A DNA stretch of 64,000 nucleotides, taken from NCBI GenBank assembly GCA_038496675.1, contig CM076650.1, positions 25,165,498-25,229,497 of the forward strand. Reading direction: 5' to 3'. The position numbers were made by a program, and so were the translations under genes. Positions 27,101-40,400 of this stretch are shown one piece after another (positions within the stretch are counted from its first letter, which is position 1; the number at the start of each line of letters is the position of its first letter). The DNA comes from Rachycentron canadum (lineage: Eukaryota > Chordata > Actinopteri > Carangiformes > Rachycentridae). Below the pieces are notes generated by a model. That model was not told the DNA's origin. It saw only the letters and a list, made by a program, of their open reading frames with translations, and made no database searches.

Positions 27101-27293
27101 CTGTCGTGTCCTGTCTGCCCTGAAGAAGCATGGCTGCTTAGAGAGCATATTCTAACCCCTCGTGCTGGTGACACAAAGCTGACCTAAACTTAAACACCTG
27201 TTAACGCTCATGTTATCTATGTAGAAATAGCCTTTTGTGGTGTATCAGAAGGTGAAAACAGCCAAAATGTGGTGACTTCCCCAAAATGTTTCG

Positions 27294-27324
<31 letters not shown>

Positions 27325-30300
27325 AGAGACTAGTTGTTGTTGCGACTGATACATTTCCATGTTGACAAATCTTTGGCACTCACGTCATGATGAGAGTCTC
27401 TTCCCCAGGCTCCCCGAGAACGCCATCCACAAACAGAGGCATGTTAGTGAAGCTGTACTTGTTCCACTGCTGTCCTTCATCAAAGCTCAACCTGGGAACA
27501 CAAACAGCCATAACACAAGGGACCAGCGCTAATCCCCTGACTGTGCGCACAAACTAATGACCCTGAGAGCTGTCTAACAATTTTACGTCATATTCAGCAC
27601 GGGGCTGAATGCTCGGTGAACACTGATCAGTGCACACCAGAGTCATTATGGCTGCAAACACAGAGAGGTGAAATTGAATGACAGTTGTTAAAGCTGAATC
27701 TCCCATTGCCGGCAGGTTTTCTAACCAGAATAATATTGTGGCCCAGTATGATGAAAAAAAAAAAAAAAAATTGCTTTTGTTTGACTAACTTGAAGCTTCC
27801 TCTGAGGCAATTAGTCACGCTGTGACAAATGACATCTCTGTCATAATGACTCACCACAGGTGTCGGATGGGAAGCGGAGTGTGTCTTATTGCAACTAAAG
27901 CTCCTCCTTGGTCGAGATAGAGGACCGCATACTCTTCATCGAAGATCTGCAGGGATAAAAAAAAAAAAACAAAACAAAACAAAAAGAACTCAATGGCTCG
28001 TTACCCGTGCGCATGTCCGACACACGTCTGCAAACGCCCACGCCGTCTCGTTGAGGTTAGCAAAGTCATAATATGCAGCCGACATCAAAAGTCAGATTGC
28101 TACATCAGCTTGCGGATAATTATTTTTTTTTTACTGCTGTGTTTAATTAGAAACAAACCCCATAAATCGAAAATGGCAGGATCAAGTCAGGCAAGTGCCA
28201 CCCACCTGCGAAGCGTGCCCGCCAACTGAAGCAACTTACTCTTACGGTGTCACTTGATCGTAAACGCTGAGCGACACTGACTCGTGTATGGGGATTAAAA
28301 GTCTACGATAAAATCAGGGAGAGCGAGTTATGAGGAGAGGACTGTCAGTGAGGACTTCAGGCCGGGTAGTTGACGTCGCCATTTTAGTTTGTTTCAGATT
28401 CAGCTGAAAACAGAATTGGAAAAAAAAAAATAATCATAATGGTCGGGTATGAGTCCGCAATAAAAAAATAATATAACACAACTGCTTCTGCGTTCACGTG
28501 TATATATTCGCAGGAACTCAATCTCAGCCAACAGCACAAAGTGATTTAATAGGCTTCCACAGTAGCATACAAACTTAAAGATGATGGGTCATCCCAAATG
28601 TTCTGTGTTGGAAAGGAGGCGACAAATGAAATCATAACCAATGTTAATAAAACAATGTTGGCTTTTTGGGAGAGGGCCTTCTGTGTTTGAACCCGCCTCC
28701 CAGCTGGGGCTTTCCTGTGTGGAGTTTGCATGTTCTAATTGTGCCTGTGTGGTTGCTTATGCCTGTCCACACCGGGCATTAACACCCGTTTTGTAGATGA
28801 TCGGTAAGCCAATCGCAAATAAGCAGCTCTGCAGGTGCTCTCAATGCATTCAGGTCACACTGAGATCCGGGTGCTCACACATTGGCCACCTTCTATTAGC
28901 GGCACGCACATGACTACTTTGCGTACCGGTGGCATTGTATTGAAGTGCGACAACAGGCGAAATAGATTCTCTCTGAAGATGTATACTTCTAATTTGTAAA
29001 AGTCAAATTAAATGATTAGCCACAAAGAGATTAATTTGCACCAGCGAAAAAAACAACAAGGCTCGGTGTTCGCAAATGAAAAATGAGAGTGAAAGTGAAA
29101 ATGCATTCCAATGCCAGATGTGAAATTGACATTTTAAAAGCTGTCCGCTCGTGACTGGATCACCCAAGACACATGTTAATATGTCATGTGAACAGAGCCT
29201 GGATGTCATGCAATGGCAGACCTGTCCAAGGTGTGAGCCACCTCTCGCACAGTTTTCAGAACTGGCACCAGCTTCCGCACAACCATCAAAGGATAAAGTG
29301 GTGTAGTTTATGGATAGACTGAATGTCTTTGGCATGTGTCTCCAACCACTTGGCTGTCTAGTGTCAGTAAACTGTTCCCGACGTCTATCTAAGTTTTGTT
29401 TAGTTAGTTTAATTTAGTTCATTTGCACAAAAGTTCTAATAGGACATTAAACAGAAAAAACAAAAAACATTTGTATATATACATATATTATGCAGGAGAG
29501 GAAGGAATTCAAGGGCTTATACAATGTCCTCCCATTCATTTCAACCAGTCAGTTACAAACACATTACATGAAGCTCAGTTGCGGTTTCTACGCTTATTTT
29601 CGGTTTTCTTACTTTATGAAAAATGTAATAATTTGCACAACAACTATACATCCCTATTTCACAACAAAATGAGGAGAATTTAAAATTTAACAGCGGGACA
29701 GTGTTACAACAGAAAGAAAAAGTTTGCTCGCCTGTCTCCATGTGTTTCCTGCATCCGAGGTTATATACACACTGACGTTGGCGGCGGTCAGCTCCGAGCC
29801 GGTGGAGCCTGGAAGTGAAGCAGAGATTTACGGAAGAGATGGAAAACAAACAGCAGTATGTTTTGGAGGCAAATGAGCGGCACAACACAGACACGGGAAA
29901 TGAATTCTGGTTGAGAGCGAATACATCCTAAGTTTTACAAAGAGCCTTCAGACCAGCCGTGGTGATACAGCAGAGGCTCGAGCTTACAGCTGCACACTGC
30001 GGTGGTAATTACAGTGCTCCTGAAGATCTACAGTGCATTGCGACATTTGCCCATACTCCTAAATTAACCAATAAATCCAGATTACTGTATTCATCTTTCA
30101 GCAGTTGTGACCATATTAAGACAAGCTTTCCTAATGGTGTGCAGACTGCTGTACTTGCTTTAATTTAGCCTGTAATTGGTGCCAGGTGGTTAAACACAGA
30201 GCTGGGAAGCTGGTACCGTGAGTGCATCAGAGGCATGGTTGCCTAGTCTGAATAATCCTCCTCGGGAAACTTGCTTTGTAATGACAATACTTAGAGGGTA

Positions 30301-33300
30301 ACCTAACAGCAGCTGGACATCTTGATTTTTGGTGACCTCTGTGTTTGATGTTCTGACCTCGCTGCAGTGATGCTCCAAGCGTTCAGTAAAGCAACAATGT
30401 TTCCCAGCTTGTTGTTGGGTAGTCTCAGCCGAGCTCGAACGCACACATTCAAAGAATGCATTTGAGGTGAGACACATAGCTAGTTAGACTGTCGCTCCAG
30501 CATCCCCCCTATCAGTCACTCGGATTTTAACGTCTCTTTTGAGTCCACGCAAGGTCAGAACGCAAGGTCACGCGGGCACAGTCAGAGCATGCAATCGCCA
30601 CACACAGAGGTCTCAGGTTCGAACCCAGAGCGTTTTTGCTGTGAGGCGACAGTTGCCGGTCCCCGCACCACCCTAACCATCGTATGCCGCATATATTTTT
30701 TTAAATTTTATATAAACAAAAGTGAGTGCGAGTTATAATCACTAAAACAATATATTACCCAATATTTGTTTACATTCAAGCTGTTGAAATTGATGAATAC
30801 TATCATGTCTTATCATGAGAGATAGGAATAATGGGCATATGTCCACCAAAATTAGGCCCAGGAACAAAAAAAAAAAAAAACGCCTGAAGGCCAGGTATTT
30901 ATTTTCAAGTTTGAGGTAAAGCCACAATTGCACTGAAAAGTGTTGGTTATTTTACAGTTTTTAATATTTCCTTGGTTTATTTTGATCATTTTGCTATTTG
31001 ACTAATAACAAGAAGTCAAACAAGAATCCGTTTCTCTCTGTTTCTCTCTTCCCACATTCCTGAAACCTCATTAATTCACAGTGTTTTACAAAGGTCCACA
31101 CACTCAAACCTTTAGCATGAGGCTGGCCTTCTCCAGACACCTGAGGCGTGTGCTGATGTTTTATTGACAGTGCCAGTCCAGGAGTAAATATCACTGAGGT
31201 GTGAAATCACCTGAGGGGGGGGGGGGGGGGGTTGCTGATCTCATATTCCTCAATTTCTTTGTTTTCGCTACACCGAGTCAATGGAAGTCTTTGCTGCGTG
31301 TGGTGCTCTGAGGATTAAACACGAGGATCATACGCTTTGTGTTGCGCTGGCTTTATGTTGTTAGGTTATGCTATGTCATGTCGTTTGGCCCTGTCAGATG
31401 CCTGCGGGAGTCGTGTGCACGTATGCACACAGGAACAGAGAAAAACAATTGAAAACAGACGACAAGAGGAAGAAAAAAAACGCAAACAGCCGGACGCAGA
31501 TGCATAGTAAAACACAAAGTTGAGAGCTGGAGTGGAAGCATCAATGCAAAAATGTTGAGTGACTGTTTTCTTGTTTGCAGTTGTGACATCACAAAGCTGC
31601 AGAAGTCCATACGGCAGATTTTAAGGCTCAGTTTCTGAATGTAGACTGTTTGCATTTTCTGTGGACTGAGTGCTTTGATACTTTCCAAGTATTGATATTG
31701 AACCTAGACCTGATCTATAATCAAAAAAGACATGGAAACCCCAATGTGTACATTATGGGACCTTTAAAAGGCATTAAAAAAAACAAAAACAATGTGAGTA
31801 CGTGTTGTAAGTTTCTCTCGAACAGGATTGCAAAGAATTTATGTACGAATTGCTATTTCACAGATAAAACCAAAAAGTCCGCAGTTCAAAACAGTAGTTT
31901 TGTTTTTGAGTAAACCCCCAGAACTCCAAGAAGAAAGAGAACAGAGAAACCTGTCACTCAAAAGAAACTCCCTCTCACCCACCTGATGCGACAATAATCC
32001 CCGGTGCTGAGTCCCTGCTGGCAATGTTTCCAGATGTGTAGGGATTCGCAGACACATGAAGATGCAGATGTAATGAACAGTATGGCTGCAAAAAAAATAA
32101 ATCACAAATTCAATTATCAAAACTATCAAACCAAGCCAACAGTATTACTGAAAACCTTCAAAAGACACTTGTGAATAAAGCGGCTGCAGCATCGACTTGG
32201 ATCCACAACCCTCCCAAGTCATAAATTTTATCACAAACACCATTTCCCCATTGGCTGGTCCCACCATTAATTCTGATTGGGTTAACCTTTACCGACACAA
32301 TTCTCATTACGACCCAGCAAAATGCCAGTGGTGCAGGCCATGTTGTGACGGGCTGTTTAGAGGTTTATTAAAACGCTGACATTTCCTGACAAATGACTGT
32401 GTAATATGTGTAGAAGGCGAGGCATGCCACAGAATCACTAATTGGTTTATCAAAAAAGTGTGATCATTTTTGCATATAAAGTCATATTAAGAGTGCAAAT
32501 GTGCAAATGTGACTTCAACCATGTGTGTAAGTCTCGAGCGGTGACACAAACTACATCTACAAACTCATCTTAGTCTGGCTGCTTATTGATTTCAACATAT
32601 ACTGTATTATGTGTCATTAAGAGGACTCACAATTAAGTTCTGCAATTAAAATGTCAAACTTTGAGTGAAAATTCTTCTTAGCTGTGAAAAGCATCCAACT
32701 TTCAAAGAACTTTAACAAAAGATAAAAAATAAATAAATAAAAAAAAGGAGTGTCTGCTTTTCCAACTGACACCACTTTCTCTCTGTGTTTCTTAAATGGG
32801 AGGTCAGCTTATTGGACTGAATCAAAACGGTTGACCTTTCAGCTTAGCAACCTCAGAGCGCTCAGCTTTGACGGGCGCTGCTCTTTTTGAGCTCGGCCTC
32901 TCAATTGCTGCCGGGATCAGTCATCTCCTGTCAAGGCCCCTCTTTGATGGAAGTGCACACTTATTAAAACATGCATGAACGCAGCATGCTCGCAGATACG
33001 CAGACACTCACTAGCACACAGTGAATGCTGTTGCCCCTTAGGTCTTTGCTTGGGGCCTGTAGCAGCCTCCAGTCTCTGCCTCTGTTGTAGGTGATGTGCG
33101 TCTTTACTCGGTTATCCATCTTTTTGTTGGCCAGGAACATCCCCTTTATTCCTGCTACCTGGGAAATGATAAAAAAAAAAAAAAAGAACAGCGCACAGCT
33201 CCACGTGAAAACAGATGTAGATTTAACACGTAATGGATATGTAGTACTTCCATGTCTTCAAGACACAGAAAATAAATGAAATGCACCGCAAAAGCCAATG

Positions 33301-36300
33301 ATATGCGCAACCACGCGTGCTTCCCTCGTCTGTATTCCCCACAAAACCAGATGGCCATAAACACTGACTGTGAAATGATTGACTGTGTAGGGACTTGTGA
33401 TCTGTGTGACCAATGTATCTGTTATCGATATATGCCTTAAATGAATCTGACTTCTTGTTGGAGGCCCATAGGCTCAATAATTCAGGGCTACTGAATTGAG
33501 TCAGTGACTCAGGTAAGGAAACTTCACTTTGGGGATCGACAGATACTTCAATCTCTCTCTCGGAGGAACGATTCAGCACACTCTCTGTTTTGGGTGGTGA
33601 CCCCAATCAAGACAAGTTAGTTGATTTGTTTGTATCACTGAGGCCACAATAAGACACGAGCAGCATCATGAACAGCTTCATTATTTGGTTTGCCACTGAT
33701 ATGTCATTGAAGATCCACGTGTGCACAAGTTCCATGGCTTCAAGTATTAGCCCTTAACACACTGTTTTTTTTTTTTTTCATTTTAGATTTGATGTGTTTT
33801 GTTAGGTAATATCTGCAATTATTCACTGAAAAAAGAAATAATCTCAACCTCCCAAAAATCTATATCCCTGGCACAATCCTCTCTTGCTTTCGTTGATGTC
33901 AGCACTTTGAAGCTGCTTCGTATTCACACAATGTCCTCTGAAGATTGTAGGCCTACAGCAGCGGGGTTCATTTCCAAAATGACAGAAGTACATTTCATCA
34001 TCTCCGCCTCCTAGATGTAAGATATTGATCAATGTTCATAATAAACTTGTGGGCTGGACACTCATCAAGCAGGCCTTTATTTTCTATTTTGAAAATCGGC
34101 CTCGTGCACAGCCGACCGTTCCAAAATTAAAGCGAGTCTTATACTTCCAGCCCAGCATCACATCGCTACATCACGGATTTTATGTCATTTTATTTTCTAG
34201 AAGATCAATGTTTGTTTACCTCATAGAGATCGACCATGACGTTGCCCTCAGGGCCCATGCTGCTGACTACGTTCTCCAGAGCCAGAGTGTAGTAGACCCC
34301 CGACGTGTCCGACACATACAAGTTGTAAGTTTCATTTTGGTTCCACTCCTGTACAGCCGCCACGACACGGTTTTCATCTGTACTGATCACATGCAGGTCC
34401 TGGCAGAAAGGCAAAGGTACACGGGTATGGAATTACAATACGTCAAATTACCTCAGTGGTATGGCAAGTGACTTTGTATTTGTTTTTACCTTACTTTTGC
34501 CCCATTGTTATAGCATTATATGGTGAGAGGTGTTCTGAGATATTTCGATTTTTCAAAGATCCCATATTTTCTTTCTCTGTATTTTATTTGACGTTTTAAT
34601 AGCCATCAGAAGATATAGTTGTTAAATACCAAAAAAAACCCACCTCTATTTAGTTTTACATCTCTTCTCTGAGGGTTTTTTCTGGAATTTAAGCAAAAGG
34701 TCAGTGAAGCAAATCCGACTGACTGACTGACTGGTTAATTGGCTGGCTGTTGTCTGAGTGATCAAATGAAAAAATCAAATAAAAATTTTGTGGATTTCGG
34801 AAAAATACTGAATCGGGGTGGGCCGGGCTTGGGTTGGGGTGGTTTACTGCTTATTATGCTACTATGACATCATAAAGTTATGAATGTCCTGATGGCTTGT
34901 TTCAGGTCTGTATGCCTTCCTCTGTTGACTGAGCACTTTAATACAGTCAAAAAATATATATATATATTTTTACATTAATTTTAAATGAATCAAATTAAAA
35001 TTAATCTAATCTGAACATACCCATATATGTGATACTCATTTGTGAAAGCTTGAATTTGCTCTCTATCAAAAATATGATCCCTTATGAGTGAATAAGGAAT
35101 AAAAAACTTGCATACTGTTCTTACACTCCTGCCAGGTTGAATCATATTCACCAATGAGAACTGCTGCATCTTCCGTACTCATATATTTTAACTACGAGAA
35201 TCGGCAGTCATTACCACTACGCCTGGCCTATTGGGCAGAGATTATGCATCTGAGGCCACACTGTTTGGTTGTGTGCATCATCTGCCTCTGACTGCGCCAA
35301 TAACACCTTGCAGTGAGCCGAAAGCAACCGGGGAGCCTAGGGCTTGATTGAATAAAACATGTTTAATTGTCAACGGGGACGTGACAAGCGAGGCCATGCA
35401 CACACAGAGAAGCACGGAATAACAATTCTGGTAATGCTGTGAGAGTTACTTTTGGCCTTGATTTGCCCATAAATAACAAAGTGAGTGTCACGCAGAGCCA
35501 GCAATGAACTGGTGCTTTATTGCAACTTTAGCCCACACACCAAGCAATGCTGGAAGCATATTGTCATGCTCCTCTGAATGCAGAACACTTCTATGAGCTG
35601 CAGCTCTGCCATTTAAATTAGAAATTTGTCTCATATATTCTTGGTGACCAATGATAAGATATAGACTCCTGGCACTCTTATCAAACTCTCATGAGTATCT
35701 GTTAACCTGGAGATATATTTGTTACCTTGGGCAGGGTGTACTTGGGTAGCTTCATGGGAGTAAAGACATCTCTTTTAGCAGACACATAGTAGATTGTCCT
35801 TCCCGCAGTTGATACCTTAAGGTGATGAAGCCGTTGAGTAAAAACATTTTGCAGACACATATAGAAAAAAACTGATAAAGCATTTTTCACACCACATAAG
35901 GCTGCACTAATAGCACCTCTCTAAGCCTGACCTTGAAAAATTTCCTACAAAATCCTCATACTTTCTGCAAAATGCAATGTTGTAATGTTTTTCACTGAGC
36001 AAACTGGGCAATTACCCACCTGGACAAACACATACTCATCTTGCACCACCAGAGAATTGGGGTCAATGTAGCCGGGGAATGGTTTGCCCTTGTTGGCATC
36101 TGTGCAGTTCTGGAGCTTGCAGGTGACATACAGTGCCTCTGCTCTCACACACACAAAGACACACACATGCACACATGTCAAGCCACGGCTACAGCAATGG
36201 TACTGGCCAATGAAGAAACGCAGCCTTCACCCAAAGCCAAGTGGCCTCTTTGGGCTTCCTACATTACTTCTGTCAATAAAGTGGTCCCAGCAAGGGAGGA

Positions 36301-37379
36301 GCCCGCGTGGAGGGGAAGACAGATGACCAGAAAGGCCAATTGCTTTCTTTGCCTTCAATTTCGGTGCTGGGAGAAAGCTGTCCCTACATGTTACCCGGTG
36401 CCAAATATGTGTTGGCTTCCTCCACTTGCCCATGATCAATACTGATAGTCTCTGGCTATGTGACTGTAACATCTGACACGACTGATGTTTGCAGTGTGTT
36501 TGCATGATTGCATTTCCTCTATTGTGTTGGCCTCAAAGGGAGTGTTCTGACAGACAGATGGCATAGATACAGATACCATTTTTAAAAATAAATGAAATAG
36601 AAAGGATACAGTTTTTAATGAAGTATTCAGTAGGATTAAATTAAGTATTAAATAAATTTTGCATTGGACAAAGGTAGGGAGCTCACAAGAGACAGATTTA
36701 AAAAAAAAAAAAAAAAAATGCTTGAAATTGTAGCAGTAGAAACAAAGACCTAATTTTTAGTCCCTAGTATGACTTCAACTTCAATTCTAGACTCTACATT
36801 TCATTTTTATTTTATTTATTTTACATTTCACATTTCATTCTACATTTTACATTTTACATTACCCAATATTTTTTTTTTTTGTTTGGACACTCCCTGCCCA
36901 GTTAATAACCCCATCTTTCAAACTGGGCCGTAATGCAATGCCTAGAGTCTTAAAACCCAAAATGAAATGAATGACATCATTCACCCCTGATGACATCTTT
37001 ATAGGCCGAGTAGCACGGCTCACAACTACGATTAAATACGAATTGAGCTTCCCTTTAAAACATTATTTCACAAGTTAAAAATGCATGCATTTGCAGATGC
37101 ATTTTTCATGATATATTCACAGTGTATTTGCGATTATATCGATTGTGAACAAATGATTCGTTCAGACGAGGAAGAAAGAGTGAGCTGTTGGCCGCTGTGC
37201 ACGTTGGTAAAATGATTCGACGCGTCTCAACCTAGGCTCTGAGCCTCCATGTCAGACGCTTCGTCGGTGACTATATGTTTTTTAAAACTTATTTTGGGGC
37301 CACCTCTGTCGCCCGTGTACACAGTGTAGCAGCTGTTTTTCTTCAGCACCGTGGTTGGCAGGTGACAGGTCTGTTCGCA

Positions 37380-37411
<32 letters not shown>

Positions 37412-40400
37412 GTGTGTGTGTGTGTGTGCTCTGAAAGCCATCAGAGCGTGAAAAAGCTGTGAAAATAAACATCCCAGAGCCGATAAATACCCACGTCTGC
37501 TGCGGAGGCATTTGACCTGGGAGTGAATGCCAATTTTACCGCTTTCCATTGCAGACAAAAGCCTGAAGTTTGACCAGTGGGAAAGGGGGGTTAATATAGA
37601 TAACGAAATTAAGAAATTATGGGGAAAAAAATTTTCAGAGTCCATAAATCAATCATTCATTGTCATTCAGAGGAACAGGTGATATTTCTCTATATCTACG
37701 TGAGTGCTACCAAGTTAAGTCACTTGCTCTTAAAAGCATTCTAATATATGCGTGTCTTTTCTCTCCATTGCCATTGTATGTCCCCAGACTTGGCCATTTC
37801 CGCTGTCCCTTTGCATTACCTGTCCACACAACTCCCCAATTCCTCTCTACTTAAGCACAATGCTCACGATACAGTACAAAGACACCACAAAATGGAGCGC
37901 TGAACTCGGAATTCAATTACTCACGTCCTTCAGAGATGCTGGTTTCCAGGTGAATTAGGCCCGGCTCTTTGTCCAAACCCATTTTCGACCTGAAAGGAAG
38001 ACAAATGTGTTTCAGGAACATCGCGACTGGTCTTTTGCCTCCGGTCAGATTGCTAGCTGCTGTTGCTGCTGTCTGACCTGAAAGATTGCATGCTGCAAAA
38101 TCAGACAAACTTATAACTACAGAGGGGGGGTTGAGAGGCTATATGACAGTTGTGGTAAAAATCAGCAGGAATTGGCTGCAGGAATTACCACGGCAGTCAA
38201 TGCAATCCATTCATTCAACGTGTGAAGAAAAAAGACCTCAGGTTTACTGTGTGACCTAAATGTTCAGAGCCCACAGAAAGTCCTTTTCCCCTCAGAAAAA
38301 TGGAGGAGGACATTTCCTGACATCATTAGGAGAGGAAAAACCATTGATTTCCTCGCTACAGTAGGGATGCCCGCAGATGGAATAGCATATAATCATTACT
38401 GCATTAAATATGTATTAAAAAGACTGGGGGATCAGAGGAGGAAAGCAAGCACACACATTGAGGGGGAGAGAGAACGGAGAGATGGAGAGAGACAGGAGAG
38501 AGAAAGGGAGAATGTGTCGACAGGTAACACACACATAAATGGGAAGAGAAATAAAGGGGGCCTGTGTGAGGGGAATGAAAAGCAGGAACAGTGAGAGGCA
38601 CAGGCCACCACAGTTACTAATCATTATACTTATCGGTGGTATTGGTGATTTCCCAGATGAAACACATCTGTGAATAAGATGGCCCACTTATCCAAACCAC
38701 ATTTCCATTTTTTTTCTGAATAATCCAGGTGCAGTTCTTTGAGTTAGTGCAGCAGTGTGCTTTGTTTAAACTTGGGAGGCAAAGCTCAGCTTTCATGTTG
38801 CTGGCCTTACAGTAGTGTCTCTGTGCATGACACCGGTTTGGACAGCTGCGGTCTCCGAGGAAACTCAAAACAGGTAGAAAAAGAACAGCAGTTAGAGCGA
38901 TGGAGCTGTTGCCTTGCAAAGTATCCCATCTAGGCAGATCCAGAAGTTTTTTGGAGCAATCTGTAATGTCCAGCGGCTGCCCAAACCGAGCTCACACCCC
39001 CGTTGTAGCCGAATGCGGTGAAATTCGGAGTGCTGTTTGTTCAAATTTACCCATTGCATAACCGACATGTGCCGTGTGGCCGAGCGCTGCTCAGGTTGAG
39101 CAAATTGCCCATAAGCGCACACCCCTCATCTTCCTCACATGTTTGGTGGCCACATGCGGCGCAGACATACGCTCCCTCTGCAGCCTCATTATCAGGGCTA
39201 CCACCACACCTACCACACGGAGCGTGTCCAAAAATAGAAATCTGACAGCGTCTGTAGCATCAGCCCTCCAGGCTCCCTTCACTCCGGGCTGCCCAGCTTG
39301 TTACTTCCCTGACAATTCCTCAGTACTTAGAGGTGAAAGCTTTTTGTTATGTGTTAGTTACTGTATGGAGGGCAGACAACACTGAATTGAACAGCATTTG
39401 TGCGGTGGTGGTGGGCCCGTGTGTCTGAGGAAAACATGGAAGACCAGTGATGTTATATCCAATAATTGAAATTAAAACAGATTTTTAAACATCCTTCCAC
39501 AGCTGAACACTGTCAGCTGTGTCAGTCAGATAATGTAGCCTAACTGTATGCCACAGAGGGAGACCGAGCACGTCAGACACATAAATTATGAATGTCTTAA
39601 AAACCTTACTGGCTCATCAGCTCCTCACTTTGAGGAGAGACAGCGACGGCATCTGTCCAGGACATTTACAACGTCAAGACCAGCTCATTCGATTTGGAGT
39701 TCAACATCAGTTTTACTAACAACGAAACGACGGGTCACGCAATTATTATTTTTGGTTTGTTTGTTGTTTGTGTGTCTTCAGCTGCATGGAATACGGTAAT
39801 GATTTCAACTGGACGAGTTTGTTTGAATTTTCTGTGATCAGATGGCTACATGTTCAGTAGTTTTTCCCAGACTAACTAATGGCAATGGCCATTTCCTCAT
39901 AGACTTCAATACAAACGGAATTATCTTTGCAAACAATGGCGTCATCCCCCTGATGGTCATTAGAGAGAATACAGGTTCAAGGCACTTACACGCTGGCTTC
40001 ACTTTTCAGCCTCGATTGCTTATTTGTACATTTTCTAGTACATTTTCTTCTAGTTACCAAACAGATTTCTTTGGTTTGCCAGGAAAACTTTTGAACTCAT
40101 CATGCAATTGTTTAAAGATTATCGCATTAATCGGACTAGTAGTTGTTGGACCAGTGAAGCTTTTCGCACCAGTCTGTAAATTTAATCTCAGCTTCCTCCA
40201 CTAACCATTATAAATATGGTCTGCTAGTTAAAAAAATGAATAAATTAATTTAAAAAAAGCAGTGTCATTTAATGTGAACTAATGATGTGAACTGGTTAAC
40301 TGACTTCAAAAAAGAATTAAGAAAAACAATCCTGGGACCAAAGCAACAAAGTGCATATTTTTACCTGATTTAATCTGGTTTTCAAAAAAAAAAAAAAAAA

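Larger units (their letters stand above)
25159..27383 (-). other. Intron 12
   Basis: 2225 bp. It holds a 20-bp minisatellite at 26924-26988, (CA)n at 27294-27326 and a T17 run near 26631-26646. Nothing else recognised. Confidence 0.85.
29809..31982 (-). other. Intron 9
   Basis: 2174 bp. It holds a SINE-like fragment (30555-30690), G17 at 31215-31231 and repeat family D copy 1 (31618-31772). Confidence 0.85.

Noticed and set aside
30600..30640. Possible tRNA gene because of GGTTCGAACCC.
   Set aside because: No A box or cloverleaf stems at correct spacing; better explained as a fragment of a SINE-like repeat.
34025..34471. Plus-strand open frame of 148 codons.
   Set aside because: It is the antisense shadow of sorcs1 exon 7.
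38617..38992. Cysteine-rich open frame on the gene strand in intron 3 with a hydrophobic stretch (ALTAVLFLPVLSFL), eight cysteines and two sequons.
   Set aside because: It has no ATG near its start, no obvious acceptor or promoter, and no family I recognise. The length (about 125 codons) can occur by chance in 64 kb. Kept only as a note.
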